DNA of 64,000 nt from Streptomyces canus. Lineage in GTDB: Bacteria; Actinomycetota; Actinomycetes; Streptomycetales; Streptomycetaceae. The notes under the pieces were generated by a model. The model saw only the letters and a list, made by a program, of their open reading frames with translations, searched no databases and was not told where the DNA came from. The translations under genes were made by a program, and so were the position numbers. Below are positions 34,120-42,435 of the stretch, piece after piece. Position 1 is the stretch's first letter, and each line of letters starts with the position of its first letter. The stretch spans positions 450,772 to 514,771 of the forward strand of contig NZ_KQ948662.1 of NCBI RefSeq assembly GCF_001514145.1, written 5' to 3'.

Positions 34120-35334
34120 ACCTCCGCCTCCCTCCCCAACTCCGGTGCCCCCCAACGCTTTCCGGTCGTCATCGTCGGCGCCGGGCCCGCCGGACTCACC
34201 ATCGGCAACATCCTGCGAGCCGAGGGTGTGGACTGCCTCGTGCTGGAGGTGGAGACCCGCGAGTTCATCGAGCAGCGGCCGCGGGCGGGCGTCATCGAGG
34301 AGTGGGCCGTACGCGGTCTCCAGCGGCGCGGCCTCGCCGACACCCTGCTGGAGCGCGCCCAGTTGCACACCGAGTGCGAGTTCCGCTTCGCCGGCGACCG
34401 CTTCCGCTTCGCCTACGGCGAGCTGACGGGACAGCACCACTTCGTGTATCCGCAGCCGCTGTTGGTGACGGACCTGGTGCGCGAGTACGCCGACGTACGG
34501 GGCGGCGAGATCCGCTTCGGCGTGCGGGACATCCAGCTGCACGACCTGGAGACGCCCAAGCCGTCGGTGTCGTACACCGATGCCGGCACGGGCGAACGAC
34601 AGCTGGTCGCTTGCGAGTTCGTGGCGGGCTGCGACGGGGCCCGCGGCGTGACCCGCACCGTCCTCCCCGAGACCACGACCATCGCCCGGCACGACTACGG
34701 CATCGGCTGGCTGGCGCTGCTCGCCGAGGCGCCGCCGTCCTCCGACTGCGTCCTGTTCGGCATCCACCCGAGCGGCTTCGCCGGGCACATGGCCCGCAGC
34801 CCCGAGGTCACCCGCTACTACCTGGAGTGCCCGCCCGGCGACGACCCCGAGAACTGGTCCCACGACCGCGTCTGGGCCGAACTCCAGCAGCGGCTGGGCG
34901 CGGACGGCACCCCGCCGCTCACCGAGGGCCGGCTGATCGAGAAGCGCGTCCTGGACATGCACAACTACGTGGTCGAGCCCATGACGTTCGGCAGGCTCTT
35001 CCTCGCCGGGGACTCCGCCCATCTCACCGCGCCCATAGCGGCGAAGGGCATGAACCTCGCCCTGCACGACGCCTTCCTGCTCGGCGACGCGCTCGTCGCC
35101 TACCTCGGCAAGGGCGACGGCAGCGGCCTGGACGGCTACTCGGAGGCCTGTCTGCGGCGCGTGTGGGACTACCAGGAGTTCTCGCAGTGGCTCTCCGAGG
35201 TCTACCACGGCACGTCGTCGGGCGACGAGTACCGCGCGGGCACCACCTTCGCCCGCCTCCGGCGCCTGTTCACCTCACCTGCCGCCGCCGCGGCCTTCGC
35301 GGAGCAGTATCTCGGTACGGCGGCCACGTACTGA
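34117..35334 (+). CDS. pobA: 4-Hydroxybenzoate 3-monooxygenase
   Basis: A 405-residue group A flavin monooxygenase. The FAD fingerprint GAGPAGLTIG is followed by a conserved Arg in EQRPRAGVIEEW, then CDGARG (DG motif) and LAGDSAHLTAPIAAKGMNLA (GD motif). It hydroxylates 4-hydroxybenzoate to protocatechuate using NAD(P)H. The ring-cleavage pca genes are not in the window. The neighbouring permease is separated by a terminator and is not of the aromatic-acid MFS type. Confidence 0.92.
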   Translation: MTSASLPNSGAPQRFPVVIVGAGPAGLTIGNILRAEGVDCLVLEVETREFIEQRPRAGVIEEWAVRGLQRRGLADTLLERAQLHTECEFRFAGDRFRFAYGELTGQHHFVYPQPLLVTDLVREYADVRGGEIRFGVRDIQLHDLETPKPSVSYTDAGTGERQLVACEFVAGCDGARGVTRTVLPETTTIARHDYGIGWLALLAEAPPSSDCVLFGIHPSGFAGHMARSPEVTRYYLECPPGDDPENWSHDRVWAELQQRLGADGTPPLTEGRLIEKRVLDMHNYVVEPMTFGRLFLAGDSAHLTAPIAAKGMNLALHDAFLLGDALVAYLGKGDGSGLDGYSEACLRRVWDYQEFSQWLSEVYHGTSSGDEYRAGTTFARLRRLFTSPAAAAAFAEQYLGTAATY

Positions 35335-35338
35335 CCTC

Positions 35339-35698
35339 TCAGTCGTGCACCGGCCGGTCACTGAGCCGGTGGTCGGCCACGTTCAGGGCCTCGTCGACGA
35401 GGCGGCGCAGGTGCCCGTCGCGCAGTGCGTAGATCACCCGGCGCCCCTCCTTGCGCGTGTTCACCAGCCCGGCCAGCCTGAGCCGCGCCAGGTGCTGGCT
35501 GACGGCCGGCCGGGCCGCTCCGCACGCCTCCGTGAGGGTCGTGACGTCGGCCTCTCCCCCGGTCAGGGCGTGGAGAAGGGTGAGGCGGGTGCGGTCGCCG
35601 AGCAGGGCGAGGATCTCGGCGGCCAGGGCGAACTGTTCCTCGCCGGGGGTGCGCGGGTGCGCATCGTGCGCAGTTGATAGGTGCATGCGTGCGCTCAT
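35339..35698 (-). CDS. ArsR/SmtB-family metal-responsive repressor
   Basis: A 119-residue winged-helix protein with recognition helix ARPAVSQHLARLRLAGLV and a wing VNTRKEGRRVIYALRD. It lacks the alpha3 Cys box. The C-terminal helix begins DGHLRRLVDEALN, as in zinc-sensing relatives, but the expected next His is Val (NVADH). It is divergent from a CDF efflux gene, as CzrA/SmtB-type repressors usually are. ATG 35698 or 35686 could be the start. Confidence 0.88.
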   Translation of the reverse strand: MSARMHLSTAHDAHPRTPGEEQFALAAEILALLGDRTRLTLLHALTGGEADVTTLTEACGAARPAVSQHLARLRLAGLVNTRKEGRRVIYALRDGHLRRLVDEALNVADHRLSDRPVHD

Positions 35699-35761
35699 AC
35701 GCACATAATGGCTCCGTGGGCGGGGTACGTCCACCACCGCGCGCACCGGAAGGGGTACGAC

Positions 35762-36820
35762 GTGAGCCACCACGAGCACGGTCACGGTCATGACCACGGT
35801 CACGACCATCCGCAAGGGCACGAGCACGGACGCCCCGGCCTCCGCCATCGTCTGGCGCACGTCCTCACCCCCCACTCCCACGAGACCGCCGACAAACTCG
35901 ACTCCGCCCTGGAGTCCTCCGCCCGCGGCATGCGTGCCTTGTGGGTCTCGCTGGCGGTGCTGGGGGTCACGGCCCTGATGCAGGCGGTCGTCGTGGCCGT
36001 GTCCGGGTCCGTCGCGCTGCTCGGCGACACGGTGCACAACGCGGCGGACGCGCTGACCGCCGTACCGCTGGGCATCGCCTTCGTGCTGGGCCGGCGCGCG
36101 GCAACCCGCCGTTTCACGTATGGCTACGGCCGTGCCGAGGATCTCGCGGGCATCGTGATCGTGCTGACGATCGCCGCAAGCGCGGCCTTCGCGGGGTGGG
36201 CGGCGATCGACCGGCTGCTCGATCCGCGTCCCGTGGCACACGTCCCGGCGGTCGCCGCGGCCGCGCTGGTGGGCTTCGCGGGCAACGAGTGGGTCGCCCG
36301 CTACCGCATCCGGGTGGGCCGGGACATCGGATCGGCCGCACTGGTGGCGGACGGACTGCACGCCCGCACCGACGGGTTCACCTCACTGGCCGTGCTCATC
36401 GGGGCCGGCGGCTCGGCCCTGGGCTGGCAACTCGCCGACCCGATCGTGGGCTTGGCGATCACGGCCGCGATCACACTGGTGCTGCGGGACGCGGCACGCG
36501 AGGTGTTCCGGCGCGTGCTGGACGCCGTCGACCCGGAGCTGGTGGACCGGGCCGAGGGCGCGCTGCGCGAGGTCGAAGGGGTGCGCGGGGTGGGCGAGTT
36601 GAGGCTGCGCTGGATCGGACACCGGCTGCGGGCCGAGGTGGCGGTCGTGGTGGACGGGGAGATGACGGTGCGCCAGTCGCACGCGGTCGCCGTCGAGGCC
36701 GAGCACGCCCTGCTGCACGCGGTGCCCCGCCTCACCGCAGCCCTGGTGCACGCCGACCCGGCCCCGGTCCCGGGCGAGACGGACCCCCACCACGCCTTGG
36801 CCCACCACGCACCGGCCTGA
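35762..36820 (+). CDS. Cation diffusion facilitator (zinc-type efflux)
   Basis: A 352-residue CDF transporter. The N-terminus is a His-rich chain (HEHGHGHDHGHDH), followed by six membrane segments carrying the HNAADAL and HARTDGFTSL metal-site motifs and a C-terminal cytoplasmic domain. Expected to export Zn2+ or similar ions under control of the divergent ArsR protein. GTG 35762 has an AAGGGG ribosome site. A CATAAT -10 at 35703-35708 overlaps the repressor start region. Confidence 0.92.
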   Translation: MSHHEHGHGHDHGHDHPQGHEHGRPGLRHRLAHVLTPHSHETADKLDSALESSARGMRALWVSLAVLGVTALMQAVVVAVSGSVALLGDTVHNAADALTAVPLGIAFVLGRRAATRRFTYGYGRAEDLAGIVIVLTIAASAAFAGWAAIDRLLDPRPVAHVPAVAAAALVGFAGNEWVARYRIRVGRDIGSAALVADGLHARTDGFTSLAVLIGAGGSALGWQLADPIVGLAITAAITLVLRDAAREVFRRVLDAVDPELVDRAEGALREVEGVRGVGELRLRWIGHRLRAEVAVVVDGEMTVRQSHAVAVEAEHALLHAVPRLTAALVHADPAPVPGETDPHHALAHHAPA

Positions 36821-36834
36821 GAGCAGGGGCTCAC

Positions 36835-37370
36835 CGGCCCGGGCCCAGAACCCTCCGCCCCGAAGCCGGAACCTCCCCGGCCCGAGGCCAGGACTCCCGG
36901 CCCGACGCCAGGACCCCCGGTCCGAGATCAGGACTCTTCAACCTGAGACCTGTACCCCACCGATCCCAGACCAGCACCCCTCGGCCCTGAGGCCAATATC
37001 CTCCGGCTGGGCAGGACCCTTCCGGCCCGAGGCCAGGACCCTTCCGGCATGGCCGCTGCCGAGAACTGCGTCGCGGCGCGCCGGCGCGGACCTCGCGCAG
37101 GCGCCACAAGGCCAGCACTCTCCAGCCCGAGCTGAGAACCCTCCGACCCCGAGAACAAGACCCCCACCAGACCCCCGGCCCCAAATCAGAACCCCTCGGG
37201 CGTGGCCGCCGCCGAGCGCTCCATCGCGGCTCGCAGCGCGCGCAGGCGCCCGACGCCAGGACCCTCCGACTGCGAGGCCAAGACCTCTCCGGCCGGAGGT
37301 CAGCACCCTCCACCCCGAGATCAGAACCCCACAGGCCAAAGGCCGGCACCCCCGGCCCGAGGCCAGACGC
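36835..37370. repeat. GC-rich minisatellite of about 21-bp units with two embedded longer copies
   Basis: The stretch is built of diverged units near GGCCCGAGGCCAGGACCCTC. Two longer related blocks, near 37047-37110 and 37199-37254, both read ATGGCC or GTGGCCGC(C/T)GCCGAG and then GCGTCGCGG/CCATCGCGG and CGCGCAGGCGCC. It fills the whole space between the CDF gene and the convergent ybaK-like gene. Translations are low-complexity and I call no gene here. Confidence 0.75.
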
Positions 37371-37379
37371 TCGACCTGG

Positions 37380-37937
37380 TCAGGCGATGCCGAGTCCCTC
37401 CAGTACCACCGCGCCCGGCAGTTCCGCGAACGCCTTCCCCGGTACCAGCAGCTTCCCCCGTCGCCGCCCGCTGCCGACCAGGACGTACGGGAGGTCGACC
37501 ACGGCCGAGTCGACCAACAGCGGCCAGTCGCCGGGGAGTCCGATCGGGGTGATGCCGCCGTACTCCATGCCGGTCTCCCCCGTAGCCGTGTCCATAGAGG
37601 CGAACGAGGCCTTGCGGGCGCCGAGTTGGCGGCGGACGACCCCGTTGACGTCGACCCGTGTGGTGGAGAGCACCACGCACGCGGCGAGGGTGCTCTCGCC
37701 ACCGCGCTTGCCCGCGACGACCACACAGTTCGCCGACCGCTCGAGGAGTTCCCGGCCGTAGTGCTCGACGAAGACCGCGGTGTCGGCCCACTGCGGGTCG
37801 GTGTCGACGTACACGATCTGCTCGGCGGGGACGCTGCCGCTCCAGTGGCGTACGGCGTCGGCGACCGGGCGGGTCAGCTCGTCGAGGGCGGCGGGGGCGG
37901 GGGTGGCGTGGTCGAAGTGTCCGATGGGTGCGTCCAT
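37380..37937 (-). CDS. YbaK/EbsC-family aminoacyl-tRNA deacylase
   Basis: A 185-residue YbaK-fold protein with the conserved Lys region ARKASFASMD and the GGITPIGLP loop. These proteins hydrolyse mischarged tRNAs. The exact amino acid is not predictable. ATG 37937. Confidence 0.88.
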   Translation of the reverse strand: MDAPIGHFDHATPAPAALDELTRPVADAVRHWSGSVPAEQIVYVDTDPQWADTAVFVEHYGRELLERSANCVVVAGKRGGESTLAACVVLSTTRVDVNGVVRRQLGARKASFASMDTATGETGMEYGGITPIGLPGDWPLLVDSAVVDLPYVLVGSGRRRGKLLVPGKAFAELPGAVVLEGLGIA

Positions 37938-37957
37938 GGCGGCACGCTAACAGCCGC

Positions 37958-38530
37958 TCACGGCACGGCCGGCACCGAGACGGCCAGCATCCACAGCGCG
38001 GGAACGTCGCCCTGATTGGCATACACATGCTCGGCGTTGGCCTCGAAGGTGACGCTCGCCCCGGCGGGGACCCGGTGCTCGACGCCGTCGACGGTCAGGG
38101 TCATCTCGCCCTCCGTGACATGCAGGATCTCGACCGTCCCGGCGGGGTGCGGATCCGACCGGCTGCTCTCGCCCGGCATCATCCGCCACTCCCACATCTC
38201 CAGCGGGCCGGGGGCCTCCGCGCCCGCGAGCAGCCGGCTCCAGCTGCCCGCGTCCGTGCTCCACAGCCGCACCACCTGCTCCGGCGGGACGATCCGCACC
38301 TTCGGCCCCTGCTCGTAGTCGAGCAGTGTGGTGATGCTGATGCCGAGCGCGTCGCCGATCTTCACGACCGTGCCGAGGCTGGGGTTGGTCCGGGCCTGCT
38401 CGATCTGGATCAGCATGCCGCGGCTGACCCCGGCTCGGGCGGCGAGCGCGTCCAGGGTGAAGCCGCGCTCGGTCCGCCAGCGCTTGACGTTGCGCGCCAG
38501 GGACTGGGTCAGCAGGTCGAGGTCCGACAC
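37958..38530 (-). CDS. XRE-family regulator with C-terminal cupin
   Basis: A 190-residue protein with an N-terminal XRE helix-turn-helix (LDALAARAGVSRGMLIQIEQ) and a C-terminal cupin (DPHPAGTVEILHVTEGEMTL, PAGASVTFEANAEHVYAN). GTG 38530 (VSDLDLLTQ) is preferred; an ATG at 38563 is possible. Divergent from the DMT transporter 93 bases away and probably its regulator. Confidence 0.9.
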   Translation of the reverse strand: MSDLDLLTQSLARNVKRWRTERGFTLDALAARAGVSRGMLIQIEQARTNPSLGTVVKIGDALGISITTLLDYEQGPKVRIVPPEQVVRLWSTDAGSWSRLLAGAEAPGPLEMWEWRMMPGESSRSDPHPAGTVEILHVTEGEMTLTVDGVEHRVPAGASVTFEANAEHVYANQGDVPALWMLAVSVPAVP

Positions 38531-38623
38531 TTCACGTCCAATATTCTGTATGACACAGTGCAACTGAATGAACTACGGTGGGGTGTACCCCATCGTTCAC
38601 CGAACTGTACTGCGAGGCGACCC

Positions 38624-39481
38624 GTGACAGCATTCTTCGCCCTGGCCACCAGCCTGTTGTGGGGCCTGGCCGACTTCGGCGGCGGGGTGTTGACCCGACG
38701 GCTCCCGGCTCTCACGGTGGTGGTGGTCTCGCAGGGGATCGCCGCGGCCGTGCTCGGTGCGATCGTGGTGGCGACCGGTGGCTGGAGCGAGGCAGGACAC
38801 CGGCTGTTGTTCGCGTTCGCCGCGGGTCTGGCCGGACCGGTCGCCCTGATCTGCTTCTACAAGGCGCTCGCGATGGGGCCGATGGGTGTCGTCTCCCCGC
38901 TGGGCACGTTGAGCGTGGCGGTCCCGGTCGGTGTGGGTCTCTTCCTCGGCGAGCGTCCCGGGCTCACGCAGGCCGCGGGCATCGCGGTGGCCGTCACCGG
39001 AGTGATCCTGGCGGGCGGGCCCCAGTTGCGCGGCGCCCCGGTGCAACGCCGGGCGATCGTCCTCACCCTGATCGCGGCACTCGGCTTCGGTACGGTGTTC
39101 GCCCTGATCGCGGAGGCGTCCACGAGCGTCACCGGCCTGTTCCTCGCCCTGTTCGTGCAGCGCCTGGTCAACGTGGCGGTGGGCGGCGCGGCCCTGTACG
39201 TCTCGGTGAAACGGGGCGCGCCCGCGCTCCCGACGACCGGCTTCCCCTGGTCCTCCCTCCCTGCGCTCGCCTTCATCGGCCTCGCGGACGTGGCGGCGAA
39301 CGGCACATACTCGGTGGCCGCCCAGCACGGCCCGGTCACGGTGGCCGCCGTGCTCGCCTCGCTCTACCCGGTGGTCACGGCCCTGGCCGCCCGCGGCTTC
39401 CTCAGCGAACGCCTCCGCACCCTCCAGGCAACGGGCGCGGGCCTGGCCCTGCTCGGCACCCTGCTCCTCGCAACAGGCTGA
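38624..39481 (+). CDS. EamA/DMT-family transporter
   Basis: A 285-residue protein with ten membrane segments in two EamA repeats (SLLWGLADFGGG, then GLADVAANGTYSVAA in the second half). GTG 38624 has GCGAGG upstream. Exports or imports an amino acid or metabolite; controlled probably by the divergent XRE-cupin protein. Its stop codon lies inside the first copy of a 146-bp tandem duplication. Confidence 0.9.
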   Translation: MTAFFALATSLLWGLADFGGGVLTRRLPALTVVVVSQGIAAAVLGAIVVATGGWSEAGHRLLFAFAAGLAGPVALICFYKALAMGPMGVVSPLGTLSVAVPVGVGLFLGERPGLTQAAGIAVAVTGVILAGGPQLRGAPVQRRAIVLTLIAALGFGTVFALIAEASTSVTGLFLALFVQRLVNVAVGGAALYVSVKRGAPALPTTGFPWSSLPALAFIGLADVAANGTYSVAAQHGPVTVAAVLASLYPVVTALAARGFLSERLRTLQATGAGLALLGTLLLATG

Positions 39482-39782
39482 CCCCGGCCCGCCCTTGCCC
39501 TACTCCACCCTGGCCCACTCCCCGCCGGTCACACCCGCCACGGCACCCCAACAAACGCCCCCACACCCACCAGACAACAAGCGCGGACCCGGCCCTGATC
39601 GACACCCCGCTCCCCGCAACAGGCTGACCCCGCCCCACCCTTGCCCTACTCCACCCTGGCCCACTCCCCGCCGGTCACACCCGCCACGGCACCCCAACAA
39701 ACGCCCCCACACCCACCAGACAACGAGCGCGGACCCGGCCCTGATCGACACCCCGCTCCCCGCAACAGGCTGACCCCGGCCC
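39471..39782. repeat. 146-bp tandem duplication starting inside the DMT gene end
   Basis: The block from CGCAACAGGCTGACCCC at the end of the transporter gene is repeated at exactly 146-base spacing (39471, 39617, with a third partial start near 39763). The two full copies are nearly identical, so the event is recent. Each copy carries the last codons and stop of the transporter. Copies contain the same low-complexity frames (MPYSTLAHSPPV at 39495 and 39641). Confidence 0.9.
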
Positions 39783-39784
39783 GG

Positions 39785-39847
39785 CGAATTTCGCGACCGC
39801 CCGCCCATCCAGCCCGCCGAGCACATTGAGCTGCTCCGCATTGGCCC
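39785..39847 (-). pseudogene. Displaced copy of the acyltransferase 3' end
   Basis: On the minus strand this 63-base piece encodes AEQLNVLGGLDGRAVAKF, which matches AEQLNALAGLDEETAAKL at the C-terminus of the acyltransferase ending at 40250. The DNA is also visibly alike. It has no gene around it. It shows that this spacer grew by copying flanking gene ends. Confidence 0.7.
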
Positions 39848-40249
39848 ACTGCCCTGTGGTCACACCACCCGGGCACCGTCCCCCCAGCAAACGCCTCCAC
39901 GCCCCCGAGTCAACGGGCCCGGCGGTGGCCAACACCCCGCTCCTCTCGACGGACTGACCCGACGCGGTCCGGCCCCAGCCGATGGGGCCCGCTTCGCGCC
40001 ACCCCCTCAGCCCACCCGACTCAGCGAGCGCCCCGCCCCCAGCCGGCGAACCCGACACACCGTCAACCCAACCGCCCGCCAAGCCCCGCGACTCACCGCC
40101 CCACACCACACCTGGCCCGGCGCCCAGGGGCCGGCCCGCCCAACAAGCGCCCCGACACCCGCCCCAGCCAACCCGCCGTCCCCACCGCAAGCGAACCCGG
40201 CACACCCTCAGCCCAGCCGAGTCAACGCGTCCCCCCGCCGCCCCGTCCC
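39848..40249. repeat. Low-complexity GC-rich spacer
   Basis: About 400 bases of C-rich DNA with loosely repeated phrases such as CTCAGCCCACCCGACTCA (39995 region) and CTCAGCCCAGCCGAGTCA (40208 region). I see no ribosome site, hairpin terminator or gene-like frame. Confidence 0.5.
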
Positions 40250-41038
40250 TCACTCCAGTCCGGCAAGCCGCCCCGCCGCATCCTCGTCCAGCTCGGCGAG
40301 CTTCGCCGCCGTCTCCTCGTCCAGCCCGGCCAGCGCGTTGAGCTGTTCCGCCGTGGCTCCCTCGGGTATCGGTACCGGCGCCGGCGTCCTGAGCGGCGGC
40401 TGCCAGCCGTCCTCGGAGGTCCAGCGGCGTACGACCCGGGCAGGCGCCCCCGCCACCACCGCGTGGTCCGGCACCATACCCCGCACCACGGCACCGGCGG
40501 CCACGACGACGTTCCGCCCGATCCGCGCACCGGGCAGGATCACCGCCCCGGTCCCGATCCAGCACCCCGGCCCGATCTCCACCGGCTCCATCCGCGGCCA
40601 CTGCTTGCCGATGGGCTCGTGGGGATCGTCGTACGAGTGATTGGTGGACGTGACATAGACGTACGGCCCGAAGTAGCAGTCGCTGCCGATGGTGACCGTG
40701 GTGTCGGCGATGACATGGCTGCCGCGCCCCAGCACGACCCCGTCGCCGATGCGCAGGATCGGCTCCGGACCGAGGTCCAGGTCGGGCATCAGGCCGGCGG
40801 TCAGAGTGACCTGTTCGCCGACGATGCAGTGGGACCCGACGTGGATCCACGGTTCACCGAAGACCGTGCCGAGCGGAAAGGCCAGCCGAGTGTGCGCACC
40901 GAGCGCGCCGAAGCGGAAGCGCCCCGGGCGCTCGGCGGTGACGGAGCCCGTGCGCTGCACCCAGGCCCAGCCCGCGTGGACGGCACGCTGGACGAGACGG
41001 CCCCGCCAGGATGAGAACGTGTTCTTACTCTTCGGCAC
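40250..41038 (-). CDS. Left-handed beta-helix (hexapeptide) acyltransferase
   Basis: A 262-residue protein from GTG 41038. Many hexapeptide turns run through residues 55-205 (for example IGDGVVLGRGSHVIADTTV, IGTGAVILPGARIGRNVVV) with the catalytic-type STNHSYDDPHEP loop, as in maltose/galactoside acetyltransferase relatives. The last 35 residues are an acidic helical tail with repeated LAGLDEE/LAELDED units. Divergent from another hexapeptide protein at 41144. Acceptor unknown. Confidence 0.85.
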   Translation of the reverse strand: MPKSKNTFSSWRGRLVQRAVHAGWAWVQRTGSVTAERPGRFRFGALGAHTRLAFPLGTVFGEPWIHVGSHCIVGEQVTLTAGLMPDLDLGPEPILRIGDGVVLGRGSHVIADTTVTIGSDCYFGPYVYVTSTNHSYDDPHEPIGKQWPRMEPVEIGPGCWIGTGAVILPGARIGRNVVVAAGAVVRGMVPDHAVVAGAPARVVRRWTSEDGWQPPLRTPAPVPIPEGATAEQLNALAGLDEETAAKLAELDEDAAGRLAGLE

Positions 41039-41143
41039 GAGCTCACCGTACTGAGCGCACGGCGCACAGATGAGATGGAGGGCTTGTGATCTTCGCCCCA
41101 CCCGGTGGCGTACGGTTCGGGATATCACGAACCAGGAGGCGAA

Positions 41144-41677
41144 ATGGCGCACAAGGCGTTGATCACGGGCATCGGCGGAAAGGAACCGAAGATCGACGGG
41201 GAGGCCTTCGTGGCGCCCACCGCGTCGGTAATCGGTGACGTGACGCTGCAGGCGGGGGCGAGCCTCTGGTACGGCGCGGTGGCCCGCGGTGATGTAGAAC
41301 GCATCTCAGTCGGCGCCCAGAGCAACATCCAGGACAACTGCACCCTGCACGCCGACCCCGGCTTCCCGGTGACGATCGGCGAGCGCGTCTCGGTGGGCCA
41401 CAACGCGGTGGTCCACGGAGCGACGGTCGAGGACGACTGCCTGATCGGCATGGGCGCGACGGTGCTGAACGGCGCGGTGATCGGGGCCGGTTCCCTCGTC
41501 GCGGCCCAGGCACTGGTACCGCAGGGCATGCAGGTACCGCCCGGTTCCCTGGTGGCCGGCGTGCCGGCGAAGGTGCGGCGGGAGCTGACGGAGGAGGAGC
41601 GTCAGGGAGTCACCCTGAACGGGACGCTCTACGCGGACCTGGCCCAGGCCCACAGCGAGGTGCACGACAAGCCGTGA
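41144..41677 (+). CDS. Gamma-carbonic-anhydrase-like hexapeptide protein
   Basis: A 177-residue left-handed beta-helix protein of the gamma-carbonic anhydrase (YrdA/CaiE-like) group, with SLWYGAVARGDVERI, NIQDNCTLHAD and GHNAVVHG supplying three metal-type His residues. ATG 41144 has a perfect AGGAGG. Activity as carbonic anhydrase is not assured. Confidence 0.92.
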   Translation: MAHKALITGIGGKEPKIDGEAFVAPTASVIGDVTLQAGASLWYGAVARGDVERISVGAQSNIQDNCTLHADPGFPVTIGERVSVGHNAVVHGATVEDDCLIGMGATVLNGAVIGAGSLVAAQALVPQGMQVPPGSLVAGVPAKVRRELTEEERQGVTLNGTLYADLAQAHSEVHDKP

Positions 41678-41680
41678 GCC

Positions 41681-42331
41681 TCAGTCGGCGGCCGGGACGG
41701 TCTCCGGTTCGGCCGCCTGCATCTGGGCCGTCGCCTTCGCCGCCCGGCGCTTGAGCACGAGCATCGAGGTGAGCCCGATCAGCACGGCGAGCACGAGTCC
41801 GAGCCACGAGAACCGCTTCAGCCACGACTCGGCGACGATTCCCACGTAGTAGATGACCGCGGTCGTCCCGCCCGCCCAGATGATCCCGCCCAGCACGTTG
41901 GCGATCAGGAACTTCCAGTACGGCATCCGCAGCACACCGGCGAGCGGTCCGGCGAAAATCCTCAGCAGCGCGACGAAACGGCCGAAGAACACCGCCCACA
42001 TGCCCCACTTCTCGAAGGACCGCTCCGCCGTGGCGACATGGCCCTCACTGAAGTGTCTCGGGAACTTGTTGCCGAGCCAGGTGAGCAACGGCCGTCCGCC
42101 CTTGCGCCCGATCGCGTAGCCGATGGAGTCACCGACGACCGCCCCGACGCTGGCGCACGCACCGAGCACCACGGGATTGATCCCCGCGTGCTGCGAGGAC
42201 AGCAGCGCGGCGGAGACCAGGATGATCTCGCCGGGCAGCGGAATGCCCAGGCTCTCCAGGCCGATGACCAGGCCCACCAGGGCGTAGACGGCGGCCGGGG
42301 GCACGGTGTCGAGCCATTCCTGGACGTGCAA
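41681..42331 (-). CDS. DedA-family membrane protein
   Basis: A 216-residue protein with about five membrane segments and DedA motifs (ESLGIPLPGEIILVSAALL, GRFVALLRIFAGPLAG). DedA proteins are linked to lipid-carrier flipping and membrane energetics. Start TTG 42331 is decided by AGGAGG eight bases upstream; no ATG or GTG fits. Confidence 0.9.
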   Translation of the reverse strand: MHVQEWLDTVPPAAVYALVGLVIGLESLGIPLPGEIILVSAALLSSQHAGINPVVLGACASVGAVVGDSIGYAIGRKGGRPLLTWLGNKFPRHFSEGHVATAERSFEKWGMWAVFFGRFVALLRIFAGPLAGVLRMPYWKFLIANVLGGIIWAGGTTAVIYYVGIVAESWLKRFSWLGLVLAVLIGLTSMLVLKRRAAKATAQMQAAEPETVPAAD

Positions 42332-42435
42332 CGCCGGTTCCTCCTGAGTCGCGTTCCCGGCGTGCGCCAAGTACCGACGCACGCCGTGGCAGCCTACCGG
42401 TTCACGAGAACCGGCGTCCGGAGCAACAACGTCTC

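Noticed and set aside
39471..39829. Repeated small frames starting MPYSTLAHSPPV as genes
   Set aside because: They are copies made by the 146-bp duplication, lack ribosome sites and are C-rich low-complexity sequence.
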